From positions 806,001 through 870,000 of the forward strand of contig SAXG01000005.1 of the NCBI GenBank assembly GCA_012932865.1: a stretch of 64,000 bases of DNA, given 5' to 3'. The notes below the pieces were generated by a model. That model was not told the origin of the DNA, did no database searches, and saw only the letters and a list, made by a program, of their open reading frames with translations. Every line of letters begins with the position of its first letter. Position 1 is the stretch's first letter. Source of the stretch: Amylostereum areolatum (taxonomy: Eukaryota > Basidiomycota > Agaricomycetes > Russulales > Stereaceae). This document shows positions 1-8,180 of the stretch, piece after piece. Made by a program: the position numbers and the translations under genes.

Positions 1-6
1 CCGAGT

Positions 7-155
7 CCATGTTCTCCCCTCGGACTCCGACGAACGATGTGGAAGTCGGAATCCGTCTGCTCGAACGCGCGCATCACGTCAACAAGAAATGCCATCGCGA
101 GGTCGAGTCCGGCGAAGCACGCGCGGTGGACGTCTGGACACCGGTGTATTGACCT
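7..155 (+). repeat. Duplicated 149-bp segment, copy 1, with micro-inversion
   Basis: This segment matches 47255-47395 over its length, in the same orientation. Positions 31-63 (33 bp) are the reverse complement of 47276-47308, with one mismatch. An 8-bp extra stretch near 130-138 looks like a small tandem duplication of GTCTGGAC. Neither copy lies in a recognised gene, and similarity stops abruptly at both ends. Confidence 0.85.
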
Positions 156-537
156 CCATGGCACGTGCAACGCGTTATGTGTGCGCAGGTACTGATACAT
201 CCAGACTCAATGTTCTGTCGTCAGATCTGTGAGCTCGGATCGATATCGCGAGCTTGACAGTCGTTGCTCCCACTAAATAGCATCGCGAAACGAGGGATAT
301 GTAGCACAGAGTTTTCGTGGCCGTGGTTGACCATGTAAATATATTATAAGCTCACTAAAATGTTGCTCACTTAAGGGTCCTTTGCCCGGTCGACAATTCA
401 CCAAGGACGCATCGAATTTACATAACGAATCTCTCGGTATGCTTCCAATTTAAAAAATGCCCCACATGTGTTCTATGATACGGGAACGGGGGGAGGATGT
501 GGAAGGCAGAAATAAGACCTTCATCTTCTCACAGGAG

Positions 538-592
538 TGAAGCGGAGAGCGAAGCGGACTGTGAACGGCGGCTGGTTCCGAACCTAACTCTG
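538..592 (+). repeat. Dispersed repeat, copy 1 (GGTTCCGAACCTAAC core)
   Basis: The stretch ends in GGCTGGTTCCGAACCTAAC and is preceded by a run of AAGCGGA-like words. Related copies lie at 4205-4278 (minus strand), 5570-5695 (plus) and 35040-35100 (plus). The repeat lies just upstream of the Mug135-like gene. Its nature is unknown; it may be the end of a small non-autonomous element. Confidence 0.5.
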
Positions 593-668
593 GGACAGCC
601 GACCGTCCATCGGAGCTCATGCGCTCATGTTCAAAAGTTGACTTTCACCTGGCACCTCTTCACCAATC

Positions 669-1688
669 ATGGATTTTCCACCGCCGGTCTTGACTCAGCC
701 AGCGGTAACGCTCGATAACTATATGCTCCTTGTAGGGTATGCGGGGATATTGAGGAACGGGATGAGTACGTCTTGTCCATACTATAACTAAATCCGCCAC
801 ATTCATTGACCCCTGCCGCCCCCCATCTAGATCTCCCTGAGGGACACCTACTACACATTCCGGAAGATCCGTATCGGATGCTTATGGCCGATGCTCGCGC
901 GGCAGTAGTGCCGAGTCGCATGGAATGGGAGGATATGCCTGCACCAGGTGCGTTATACTTCTCCAGATGTATCCTGATCTGACCCAGCAGTCAGTGGGCA
1001 ATCTTGCTGCTGGGCTTGCACCAATAATGCAGGCCCTGGACAACCTACAGGTTATCCACAACAACCTCCACGCTGAGATGCAGGTTATCCACAACAACCT
1101 CCACACTGAGATGCAGGTTATCCGCAACAACCTCCATGCTGATATTCAGGGTGTTCGCAATGAACTTCAGGGCGTCCGCAATGAACTTCAGGGCGTCCGC
1201 AATGAACTTCAGGGTGTCCGCACTGAGGTCCTTGAGTCCGTCGGCAACCTCCGGGTGGAGATGAGGAAGTATGCCATCCACGGCATCAAGGTGTGTTTGA
1301 ATTTAATTGCTGTCTCTCTGTGGGATTGACATGACTTGCAGGCCTACAATGGCCCGAGGGGCGGTGTGGACGACCCCTTTGAGATTGTCCCCTTCCCCAA
1401 TGGGCAGTTGCCCGAGGATCTGGGTGTACGTGTTCAATTCCCATTTCATATATGTAACACAAGGTCGATATTCACAACCCCTTTCAACTCTAGGTGGAAG
1501 AAACCTATGACTACATACCACTAGTCTCCTTCGCTGCCATCGATTCACTGAATATGGCCCAAGCCCGGCGCTATATCCAACGCTATGGTGTTGTGGATAT
1601 CCCACCCAGGTTATCAGCGCGGAGGCAGCTACTTGCCCGCCTCATTGGCCCCCAAGGATATCGGGTGCAGCTACGTGGCTCCCTTTGA
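669..1688 (+). CDS. Mug135-like protein (five exons)
   Basis: Unknown function; probably a nuclear or cytoplasmic coiled-coil protein. Proposed exons are 669-765, 831-904, 967-1290, 1342-1425 and 1494-1688. The first intron has donor GTACGT and acceptor TCTAG, and splicing keeps the frame (ATG A + AT CTC). The second intron boundary is the least certain: 905-966 or 908-966 both keep frame. Introns three (1291-1341) and four (1426-1493) are canonical and phase 0. The middle of the protein is a heptad-like coiled coil built from tandem repeats (separate entry). The last exon, containing LNMAQARRYIQRYG and ending in RQLLARLIG, resembles the Mug135-like C-terminal domain common in agaricomycetes. 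That family assignment is from memory of the motif pattern. The start ATG is chosen because the frame extends cleanly into exon 2. Confidence 0.6.
1048..1230 (+). repeat. Coding minisatellite: 3 x 33 bp then 4 x 21 bp
   Basis: Three 33-bp units (1048-1080, 1081-1113, 1114-1146) encode QVI(H/R)NNLHAEM-type repeats. Four 21-bp units (1147-1230) encode QGVRNEL. Both unit lengths are multiples of 3, so the frame is kept. The units are nearly identical at the DNA level, which indicates recent expansion. They would lengthen a coiled coil by whole 7- or 11-residue turns. Confidence 0.9.
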
Positions 1689-2235
1689 ACTCCTGCATTC
1701 TCAGTCATCCATCCATCCTACCGCATACTGTATTCTCAATTGTCCTCCACATGACTACCACATCATCATTTTGTATCCCCCCCATTACTTTATTCCGTAT
1801 TTAACGCCTCTGCGTAGTGTCTTTCTAGTCTAGAATGTGTACATGTGCGGTTGTGGTATCCTTATACATACATTGTCACAGTCCAAGCAACGGCACAAAC
1901 GGGGACTCGTTCATGCGGAGAGTGCGGACAACTCCTCCATGAACACGGGAGTCCACGGCCTGGTCGATCCACATCGTGGTAAAGCCCGCGCGCAGCGAGA
2001 AGTTCCTCGTGCGTGCCCTGCTCGACCACCGCGCTGTCCTTGAGCACAATAATGAGGTCTGAACCCGGCGTCAGCAACGCCGTACGGCAGGAGAAAAAGA
2101 AAAGAAAGACCGACCAGCTTCGACGACGATCCTGAGCCGGTGCGCGATGAAGATGCTCGTGCGGGCGCTGCCGAGGAGCAGCGAGTTGATGTTCCGTATC
2201 AGCTCCGTCTCCGTCCTCGAGTCCAGCGCCGACGT

Positions 2236-2300
2236 CTGCGCCCCACACCGGTCAGCGCCTCCCCCTCACCACGGAACAAACGAAAAAAAGAACGCCTCGC
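2236..2300 (-). other. GC-AG intron in the ATM1-like relic
   Basis: The Walker B exon ends with codons for DEA at 2301, and the next exon starts with codons for TSALDSR at 2235, exactly as in the family. The 65-nt intron between them begins GCGAGG and ends CGCAG. It is either a rare natural GC-AG intron or a T-to-C donor mutation in the decaying gene. Confidence 0.65.
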
Positions 2301-4204
2301 CGCCTCGTCGAAGAACAGGATCGGCGCGTCCTTGAGGCTCACCCGCGCGACCGCCAACCGCTGCTTCTCCCCGCCCGAAATCATCAGCCCGCGCTCGCCG
2401 ACGGTCGTCGCGTACCCCTCCGACAGGCCCTGCACGGTCTCGTGCACATGCGCCTTCTTCGCGGCCTCCACGACCTCCTCGTCCGTCGCGTCCAGCCGGC
2501 CGTACCGCACGTTGTGCATGATGTCCGCGTGGAAGAGCGGGGTGTCCTGCGGTACGACGCCGATCGCCTTGCGGGGGGACGCGAGCTGGATCTGGTGCAC
2601 GTCCTGCCCGTCCATGAGGATGCGCCCCGAGGAAGGGTCGTGGGATCGGTAGAGCAGCCGGAGCACGGTCGACTTGCCGCAGCCGGAGGGCCCGACGAGC
2701 ACGACCTTCTTGCCGGCCGGGATCGTGAACGAGAGCGAGCGGAAGAGCGGGCGCGAGGGGTGATACGCGGGCGAGACGTTCTCGAACGTGATCGCACCGC
2801 CTTTCAGCGCGAGCGGGGGCGCGTTGGGCGGGTCCTGGTGAAGGGAGTTGTTTAGTGTTCGGAACGGACAAAGGGTGGGGCTGAGGAGAGATTACCTGCG
2901 GAGGCGTGTGTTTGGCCATGATGTTGAATAGGACTTCCATGTCCAGCAGGCTCTGGCGGACCTCGCGGTAGATGGTGCCGAGGAAGTTGAGCGGCATCGA
3001 AAGCTGGAAGACGAGCTGGCTGACCATGACGAGGTCGGCGACGGTCATGGTGCCTGTCGGTCACCCAGTCAGTTTTGACCATACCCACACAGTTTGGAAA
3101 GGGAGACGCACCGTTGATGACGCCTTGCGCGGCGAGGAACATGATGCCCGTGAGTGCCGTAGAAAAGATGATGTTCTGGCCAGAGTTGAGGAAGGCGAGC
3201 GAGGTCGCAATCTTGACCGAGGCCTTCTCGTACGGGCTGAGGTGCTTGTCGTACTGCCTGATCTCGTGCTGCTCATTGTTGAGGTGCTGCACATCCCATG
3301 AGTCGGTGCGTTTGTAGGCGGAGGGCCGCAGGTTAAAAAAAAAACTTTGACAGCCTCGTAGTTGATCAGCGAGTCGAGGCTTTGTTGTCCGCGACGTTGG
3401 CTTCACGTGGAATTGGGTTCTGTCACGCACTGCGTTAGGAAGATGAAACGGTTGGATCCATGCGTCGGAAGACCCACCTCCACGCGGTCGTTCGAACCGC
3501 GAACCAGGTGTATGCGCCCATGGTTGCGAGTGTGATCGCCGCGTAGTCCCATCCAAACTTGTAGGTCTACGCAAAAACTCTAGAATGAGATTAGATGCGA
3601 AGGACGGCGATGGATTGCGATGCACCAGGATACCGCAAACAAGGGATATTTCCAGCGCGGTCGGGACGACACGGAACAGGATGGCCTGGAGGACAAAAGT
3701 GATTCCTCTGTGAGGGCACTGTCAGAGTCCGGGGACGAGACGATGCGGACAAACGACGTACTAGGTACCGCGGTCGATGGCCCGCGTCAAGCCGCCGGTC
3801 TGCCGTGATAGGTGAAACTTGAGGTCAAGGTGGAGGAGATGGTCGAACGTCTCCCGCACGACCTTGCGAATCGCGCGCTGGCCCACCTTGGCAAAAACGG
3901 CGTTGAGGAGCTCGCTAAAGAGCGTGGCGCCGATGCGAGCCGTGCCATCTGATGACGAAACCCGTAAATGGGTGCGTTTGGAGGATTTGTGATGGGGACC
4001 CACAAGCACGACCGATCCGCAGACGATCCAGACCGTCGAGTCCGCCGTGAGGGGTAGTTGGAGCGCATCGATGATTTCCTTGAAGAAGAGCGGGACTTGG
4101 ACGTTCGAAAGCTGTCGTTTCCAACGTCAGTCGCCTCATCCGGTCTGCACTGCGCGGAAACAACGCACCTTCCCTGTGAGGAGCAGTCCGATGCCAGTCA
4201 CGAC

Positions 4205-4278
4205 GTAGGTTCGGAGCAAGCCCTTGCTCCGGGCCGCGCTCCGCGGGCACCTCTGCAGAGGGGCTTGCTTCAAGATGC
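4205..4278 (-). repeat. Dispersed repeat, copy 2 (inverted)
   Basis: Read on the minus strand, the segment starts GCGCATCTTGAAGCAAGCCC and runs to CTCCGAACCTACG. It aligns with the plus-strand copy at 5570-5660, so the two form an inverted pair about 1.3 kb apart. Its inner end coincides with the point where ATM1 homology begins. Confidence 0.6.
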
Positions 4279-4671
4279 GCGTCGGACATAGACTTGATCC
4301 TCCTTCCTCCGTTCCTCCCCACATGCATGGATTCACTCGAGAACCTGTAAATTTATCTTAATAATAATCATACCTAGCCTTTCAGACACTTTCCAACCTC
4401 AAGGGACAACTCGGAACTGCATAGCCTTCCTTCCCAGCGGCATCACAGTCCAAACCCCTACATCGGACTCGCTGTAGAATCGGGAGCCCTCCATTCGTAC
4501 AAAATCCACCTATCATATCAATCTCACTTTCATGTAGCCTATCCATGCAATTTTGACGCACCCGTAAAATTCTACGGCGCTGAGCTCGTAGATGTCGAGC
4601 CGGTGACAGGACTGTAACGGGATCACAGACCAGTGACACTGTGACGACGCGTACGCGACCGAGCTCGGAGT

Positions 4672-5142
4672 ATGACATCGTCGACAATGGTGGCTCCCAC
4701 CGCGAACGGCCTCCTCTTCACGCCGTCATGGGATACTGTGTTCGCATCAGATGCCCTCAAAATCCCCGCCGATGTAAATATCAAGACCGACCTCATTGCC
4801 CAATGCCATCTCGTGGCTTCTCTCATCCTTTTCCTTCACCTCTCGCTTCGCGAGTTTGTTTGTTTCTTATTCGAGACCCCAATCACGAAGATCAAAACTC
4901 TCGCTGGAGAATTCATGGCGCACCGTGCGGGATGGGTTTTCTGCCCCTCGCGTCTCTACGCCGCCTGGCATACACGGTGGCCTCGAAGCCGTCCTCACCT
5001 GCACAACACCATCATCAAGTCGTGCGCACGCGAAATCGGCCGACATCCCTTTGGCGTGGGCGAGGGGGTTCGTGGCCTTTGGGAGGATATTCTGGCACCA
5101 TTGGAAGTTCCTTGGTTCGACATGGTGGAGGTAGGAGCTTAG
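4672..5142 (+). CDS. Hypothetical protein, 156 aa, weak
   Basis: An open frame from ATG to TAG with an amino-acid composition that looks more protein-like than most ORFs here. It has a Trp/Arg/His-rich middle (AHRAGWVFCPSRLYAAWHT) and a C-terminus rich in acidic and hydrophobic residues. I do not recognise a family. An antisense ORF covers part of it. It could be one exon of a larger broken gene, or chance. No promoter or intron was confirmed. Confidence 0.25.
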   Translation: MTSSTMVAPTANGLLFTPSWDTVFASDALKIPADVNIKTDLIAQCHLVASLILFLHLSLREFVCFLFETPITKIKTLAGEFMAHRAGWVFCPSRLYAAWHTRWPRSRPHLHNTIIKSCAREIGRHPFGVGEGVRGLWEDILAPLEVPWFDMVEVGA

Positions 5143-5569
5143 GAGGGCGAGCGCAAATTCTCCCTCTCCTATCGCGCCGCGCGCGGACACGGCTCGTCCT
5201 CAATCAGAGAGTCACGTGACGGCGTATGTACGTGATTTCGACAGGAACCCATACACACCGACGTGTATACTCCTCCCACCTGCACTAATACACATCGAAA
5301 AATTCGTGAACCGTTCTATGCATGTATGCGCGTATTGTGAACCAAGTTGGATACCAACCCGATCCTTGAATACTGAATAACAGAGGGACAAAGTTCACCT
5401 GCACATAAGGGTCTCTTGGTAGAGCTATAGTTTGATTTACAGGGCGGAAAATATATTATTGAAGAGCACAAAGCCTCGGGATACATACAAAAAACAAGTT
5501 CCGTGATATGGCATGGACCGTAAAGTCGAGAGGACGAGCTGTATACTCTCGACGGCAAGTCACTAGTAT

Positions 5570-5695
5570 TGCGCATCTTGAAGCAAGCCCCTTCTGACAA
5601 AGGGCGGCGGAGCCGGAATTGACTTTGAAAGAAGGCGGCTTGTTCCGAACCTAACGCACGCCCCAGTCGTCCTTCGGCCAAAGGTAGCCTCGTGA
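5570..5695 (+). repeat. Dispersed repeat, copy 3
   Basis: Begins GCGCATCTTGAAGCAAGCCC and continues through GGCTTGTTCCGAACCTAAC to GGCCAAAGGTAGCCTCG. The first part pairs with 4205-4278 in inverted orientation. The last part matches 35061-35100 in direct orientation, except for an internal stretch missing there. It lies about 70 bp outside element A1. Confidence 0.55.
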
Positions 5696-5759
5696 CCAGG
5701 CTGATGGAGATTACCAAGCATGACGCCGACCGTCCGGAATGAGAGCGCAAGCGGAGTCT

Positions 5760-5764
5760 CATTC
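5760..5764 (+). repeat. Target-site duplication CATTC (left half of A1)
   Basis: CATTC directly precedes the 5' LTR of A1. Its partner is not next to A1's own 3' LTR. It lies at 21418-21422, where the minus strand reads CATTC, next to the 3' LTR of A2. The partner exchange marks an inversion. Confidence 0.9.
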
Positions 5765-6187
5765 TGTCACGGATCGCTCCATTTCTCTCTTCGTTTGCAG
5801 ACCTCGTACACGCGACGTGTCACGGCACATGACTTTCCTTCGCATCACATGCTTCAATGATGTCATTGCCCGGACTTCCGAGCGGGGTTCCGCATCCTTA
5901 TCTATGACATCACTGCTCTGGACCTTCGTCCTCCGCCCCATGACTCCTTTCCTATTGTTCCCCCCGCTCACACCACTATCGCATCGCATCGCACCATCGT
6001 TCCCACTTGTATATAAGGACAGCGTTTCTCTTCCCTTTTCCCTAGACTGTCCATCTCGTCATACGGTACTGTAGCGCACGTTGCACTACCCTAGGCCTGA
6101 CACTCTCAAATCCATCTGTTCTCTCTTGCTCCTCCCATCGTCGCGACTTAGGCGGTTCCATCGGCCTCATAAACTGTGTTTCTGACA
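5765..6187 (+). repeat. A1 5' LTR (variant 1)
   Basis: 423 bp, starts TGTCACGG and ends TCTGACA. Diagnostic variant-1 bases include AGGCCTGACACTC and AACTGTGTTTCTGACA. It differs from the LTR at 21423-21845 at only one position that I can see, but at many from the LTR at 19965-20387. It contains TATATAAG at 6010-6017. The transcript start is expected near 6044. Confidence 0.95.
6010..6017 (+). promoter_or_regulatory. LTR TATA box
   Basis: TATATAAG lies in the LTR. About 33 nt downstream is TAGACTGTCCA (6043-6053), where the transcript should start. The same layout occurs in all family-A LTRs and, in different sequence, in the LTRs of B. Confidence 0.75.
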
Positions 6188-6189
6188 CC

Positions 6190-6200
6190 TGGACAGTCTA
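6190..6200 (+). other. Self-priming primer-binding site of A1
   Basis: TGGACAGTCTA begins 2 nt after the 5' LTR and is the exact reverse complement of TAGACTGTCCA at 6043-6053 in the LTR, at the predicted 5' end of the transcript. This is the Tf1-type self-priming arrangement, in which the RNA's own 5' end, not a tRNA, starts minus-strand DNA synthesis. Confidence 0.8.
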
Positions 6201-6204
6201 CCCC

Positions 6205-6209
6205 TACGC
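6205..6209 (+). repeat. Target-site duplication TACGC (B, left)
   Basis: TACGC precedes B at 6205-6209 and follows it at 13728-13732. A2 and A3 have a single copy at the corresponding place, which confirms B inserted into A1. Confidence 0.95.
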
Positions 6210-6667
6210 TGTCAGCAACGACTAGTGCGACAGCACCAAGTTACGACAAAGCTGACAGAGGAAGAGGACGACAGAGGGGAGCCGATCAGACACGGCGGCA
6301 GACAAGGGAAAGCAAGCAAAGTCGGTAGAATTGACTAGCTCGAGATAAGGAATATGTACAGCGAGAGCGAGCCTTATATACACAAGAGGAGAGAGACTTA
6401 GGTAAGCAACCAATACACGGCGATCAGTAAGCAGACCAAGTATAAGTAAGCAGTCGTATGTAAAAGAGCATAGCATGAGTCAGTATCGTACAGCATGAGT
6501 CAAGAGAAAGGAGTCAGACCCGGACCGAGATGAGTCACGTGGGTCCGGGCGGGATATAGATGAGCCGGGTCCGGGCCAAGGTGGAGCCGGACCTGGTGAT
6601 AAGTCGATAAGTCCTAAAGCGTGTAACCGATGTAAAGTAAAAAGAAAATTATAGACCGTTCATGACA
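6210..6667 (-). repeat. B 3' LTR
   Basis: 458 bp; on the plus strand it starts TGTCAGCAACG and ends TCATGACA. It contains a TATATAAGG element on the minus strand (plus-strand CCTTATATA near 6372). It differs from the partner LTR by one indel and two substitutions. The pol stop codon lies just inside this LTR. Confidence 0.95.
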
Positions 6668-8180
6668 TCACCCCTTCCTTAGATTCGACGTCCTCGTCGT
6701 AATCAGATCCAGTTTCTTCCTCCGACAGGAGTTTCCAACGATTAAGGCGTGCAGGTTTCGGGGCACCCGGATGTTCACGGTGGAAGTCGTCAATGCGTTT
6801 CTTGGCCTTCTGGAGATTGGTGAGAGGCTCCCAAGTATTGTCATTGTCTGGGTAGCCTTTCCATTTGACGAGGTACTTGAAGCCGCGACCAACCTTCTTG
6901 GAGTCTATAATCTTTTCGACCTCATAGACTTCCTCTCCTTGGACTAACTCTGGCGGTGGAGGTGTAGGTGCTTTCTGATTGTCAAAGGCGGGACCGTTGT
7001 GTGGAGATAGGAGGGACTCGTTGAAGACCGGATGTTTTCGTGACCAGGATGTAGGGAGGCGAAGCTTGTAAGCCGATGCTCCGACTTTTTCCAGGATTTC
7101 GAAAGGACCAAAGCGCTTGTCATCTAGCTTTTGCATAGGACGTGCCGTTTTGATTACGGTTTGGCCATCTCTGGTCTTGGCTTCCAGCCAGACGAAGTCG
7201 CCAATTTTGTAATCTATTGGTTCGTCCTTCTTGCGATCGTAAAAGCGCTTTTGATCGTCCTGTGCTGCCTTTAGCGCAGAGCGGGCTTCCTCATAGATGT
7301 CTCGCATGCGTTGTGCAAACTCGTTCGCCGATGGGTTGTCTGTCTCACGTCGAGGGTTTGTCCCCAGGTAGAGTTCCCGACCATAGTTGGCAAAGTTGGG
7401 AGACATCCCAATCGAACTATGGACCATGTTGTTGAGTGCAGTCATGGCAAGTGGGAGGTAACGTGTCCAATTGTCCTGTCGTTGATTGACGAAGATGCGA
7501 AGGTAGTTTTCCATGGTCATGTTGGAGCGTTCGGTCTGTCCGTCCGTCTGAGGGTGATACGCCGTGGACGGGTTCCCTTCAATGCCTAACAGTTGGAACA
7601 ATGCTGTGGTGAATTTGGAGACAAACACGCTGCCACGGTCGCTGACGATCTTTCTAGGAATTCCATGATGGGGGACCACCTCGCGTAGGTACTCGAAGGC
7701 GAGTTCGTCCTCCGTTAGGTCTTTGGTCGTGGCCCAGAATACAACCTGCTTGGTACCCATGCAGTTCACATTGCAGATGGCGTCTTTTCCATCCGAGACT
7801 GGGAGCGGCATGACAAAGTCGATGGATACATGCTCCCAAGGCGCTTGTGGCGGGTCATGTGGGTGGAGTGGAGCGGCAATGCGATCATGTCTAATCTTGG
7901 TACGTTGGCAGGTCTCACATCCTTCAACATATTTCCGGACATCGTCTCTAATGGCAGGCCACCAGTAGTTGCGCGTGATGAGCTCATGGGTCTTGTATCG
8001 TCCTGGGTGACCGACAAGCGGGCCGTCATGATGAGCTTGGGTGATGTCTGCACGGAGTCCTTTGTCTCTTGGGACATAGAGTCTGTGTTGCCAGGTGATC
8101 GTTCCATCTGCGTGTTCCAGCCATCCCTTCACTTTGAGTGCTAAGGCGTGTTCTACTGCATGGTCCTCGGAGTAAGGTAG
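6660..8180 (-). CDS. pol: B pol, 3' part: integrase and chromodomain
   Basis: Integrase inserts the cDNA copy into the host genome. The zinc-binding region (H..H, then CETCQRTK) is followed by the catalytic core, with D in SIDFVMPLP, D in IVSDRGSVF and E in DGQTERSN. The C-terminus is a chromodomain (VEKIIDSKKVGRGFKYLVKW ... NTWEPL), which in related elements binds modified histone H3 and directs insertion to heterochromatin. The region around CNVNCMGTK in the core differs from the usual VVDRLTK pattern. The frame is offset from the upstream pol part at about 8175, where ERIQEAT changes into the LPYSEDHAVEHA frame. This is a disabling indel or a sequencing error. The last codons (GVMS) run across the polypurine tract into the LTR. 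Confidence 0.9.
   Translation of the reverse strand, partial: LPYSEDHAVEHALALKVKGWLEHADGTITWQHRLYVPRDKGLRADITQAHHDGPLVGHPGRYKTHELITRNYWWPAIRDDVRKYVEGCETCQRTKIRHDRIAAPLHPHDPPQAPWEHVSIDFVMPLPVSDGKDAICNVNCMGTKQVVFWATTKDLTEDELAFEYLREVVPHHGIPRKIVSDRGSVFVSKFTTALFQLLGIEGNPSTAYHPQTDGQTERSNMTMENYLRIFVNQRQDNWTRYLPLAMTALNNMVHSSIGMSPNFANYGRELYLGTNPRRETDNPSANEFAQRMRDIYEEARSALKAAQDDQKRFYDRKKDEPIDYKIGDFVWLEAKTRDGQTVIKTARPMQKLDDKRFGPFEILEKVGASAYKLRLPTSWSRKHPVFNESLLSPHNGPAFDNQKAPTPPPPELVQGEEVYEVEKIIDSKKVGRGFKYLVKWKGYPDNDNTWEPLTNLQKAKKRIDDFHREHPGAPKPARLNRWKLLSEEETGSDYDEDVESKEGVMS

Larger units (their letters stand above)
1..668. other. Gene-free left edge
   Basis: No coding sequence is supported here. Positions 7-155 are a duplicated segment also found near 47255 (separate entry). 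Positions 538-592 hold one member of a short dispersed repeat with the core GGTTCCGAACCTAAC (separate entry). The rest of the stretch, about 160-530, is moderately AT-rich and may include the promoter of the gene starting at 669, but no clear TATA box was identified. Confidence 0.5.
1862..4280 (-). pseudogene. ATM1: ATM1-type mitochondrial ABC transporter, truncated and frameshifted
   Basis: Relic of the ABCB-type half transporter that exports a sulfur or iron-sulfur precursor from mitochondria. Recognisable blocks run from about 4222 down to 1965. They include FSELLNAVFAKVGQRAIRKV, HLSRQTGGLTRAIDRGT, SLAFLNSGQNIIF and [14 protein letters not shown] of the transmembrane domain. The nucleotide-binding domain has Walker [10 protein letters not shown], signature ISGGEKQR, Walker B ILFFDEA and H-loop IAHR. 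At least eight introns interrupt it. The presequence and first membrane segment are missing, and homology starts at a dispersed repeat (4205-4278). Two frameshifts lie near 3346-3421, between the RTQF and LINYEAVK blocks, and a 2-nt loss lies just before the terminal WIDQ-like motif near 1965. One intron (2236-2300) begins GCGAGG instead of GT. A working ATM1 is essential in most fungi, so another copy should exist elsewhere. Confidence 0.75.
4281..5764. other. Mostly unassigned region left of element A1
   Basis: Contains one weak ORF (4672-5142, separate entry) and, at its right end, a dispersed repeat (5570-5695). An 8-bp perfect inverted repeat (GAATGAGA ... TCTCATTC, about 5738-5764) ends exactly at the insertion point of element A1. 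No other feature is visible. Confidence 0.5.

Noticed and set aside
948..987. 40-nt intron with donor GTGCGT in the Mug135-like gene
   Set aside because: Splicing it puts the next exon in a frame with an early stop. 905-966 or 908-966 keep the frame.
5765..6187. Solo LTR
   Set aside because: It is followed by 22 bp of internal sequence, then B, then the rest of A1 after a TACGC duplication. It is the 5' LTR of a full element.
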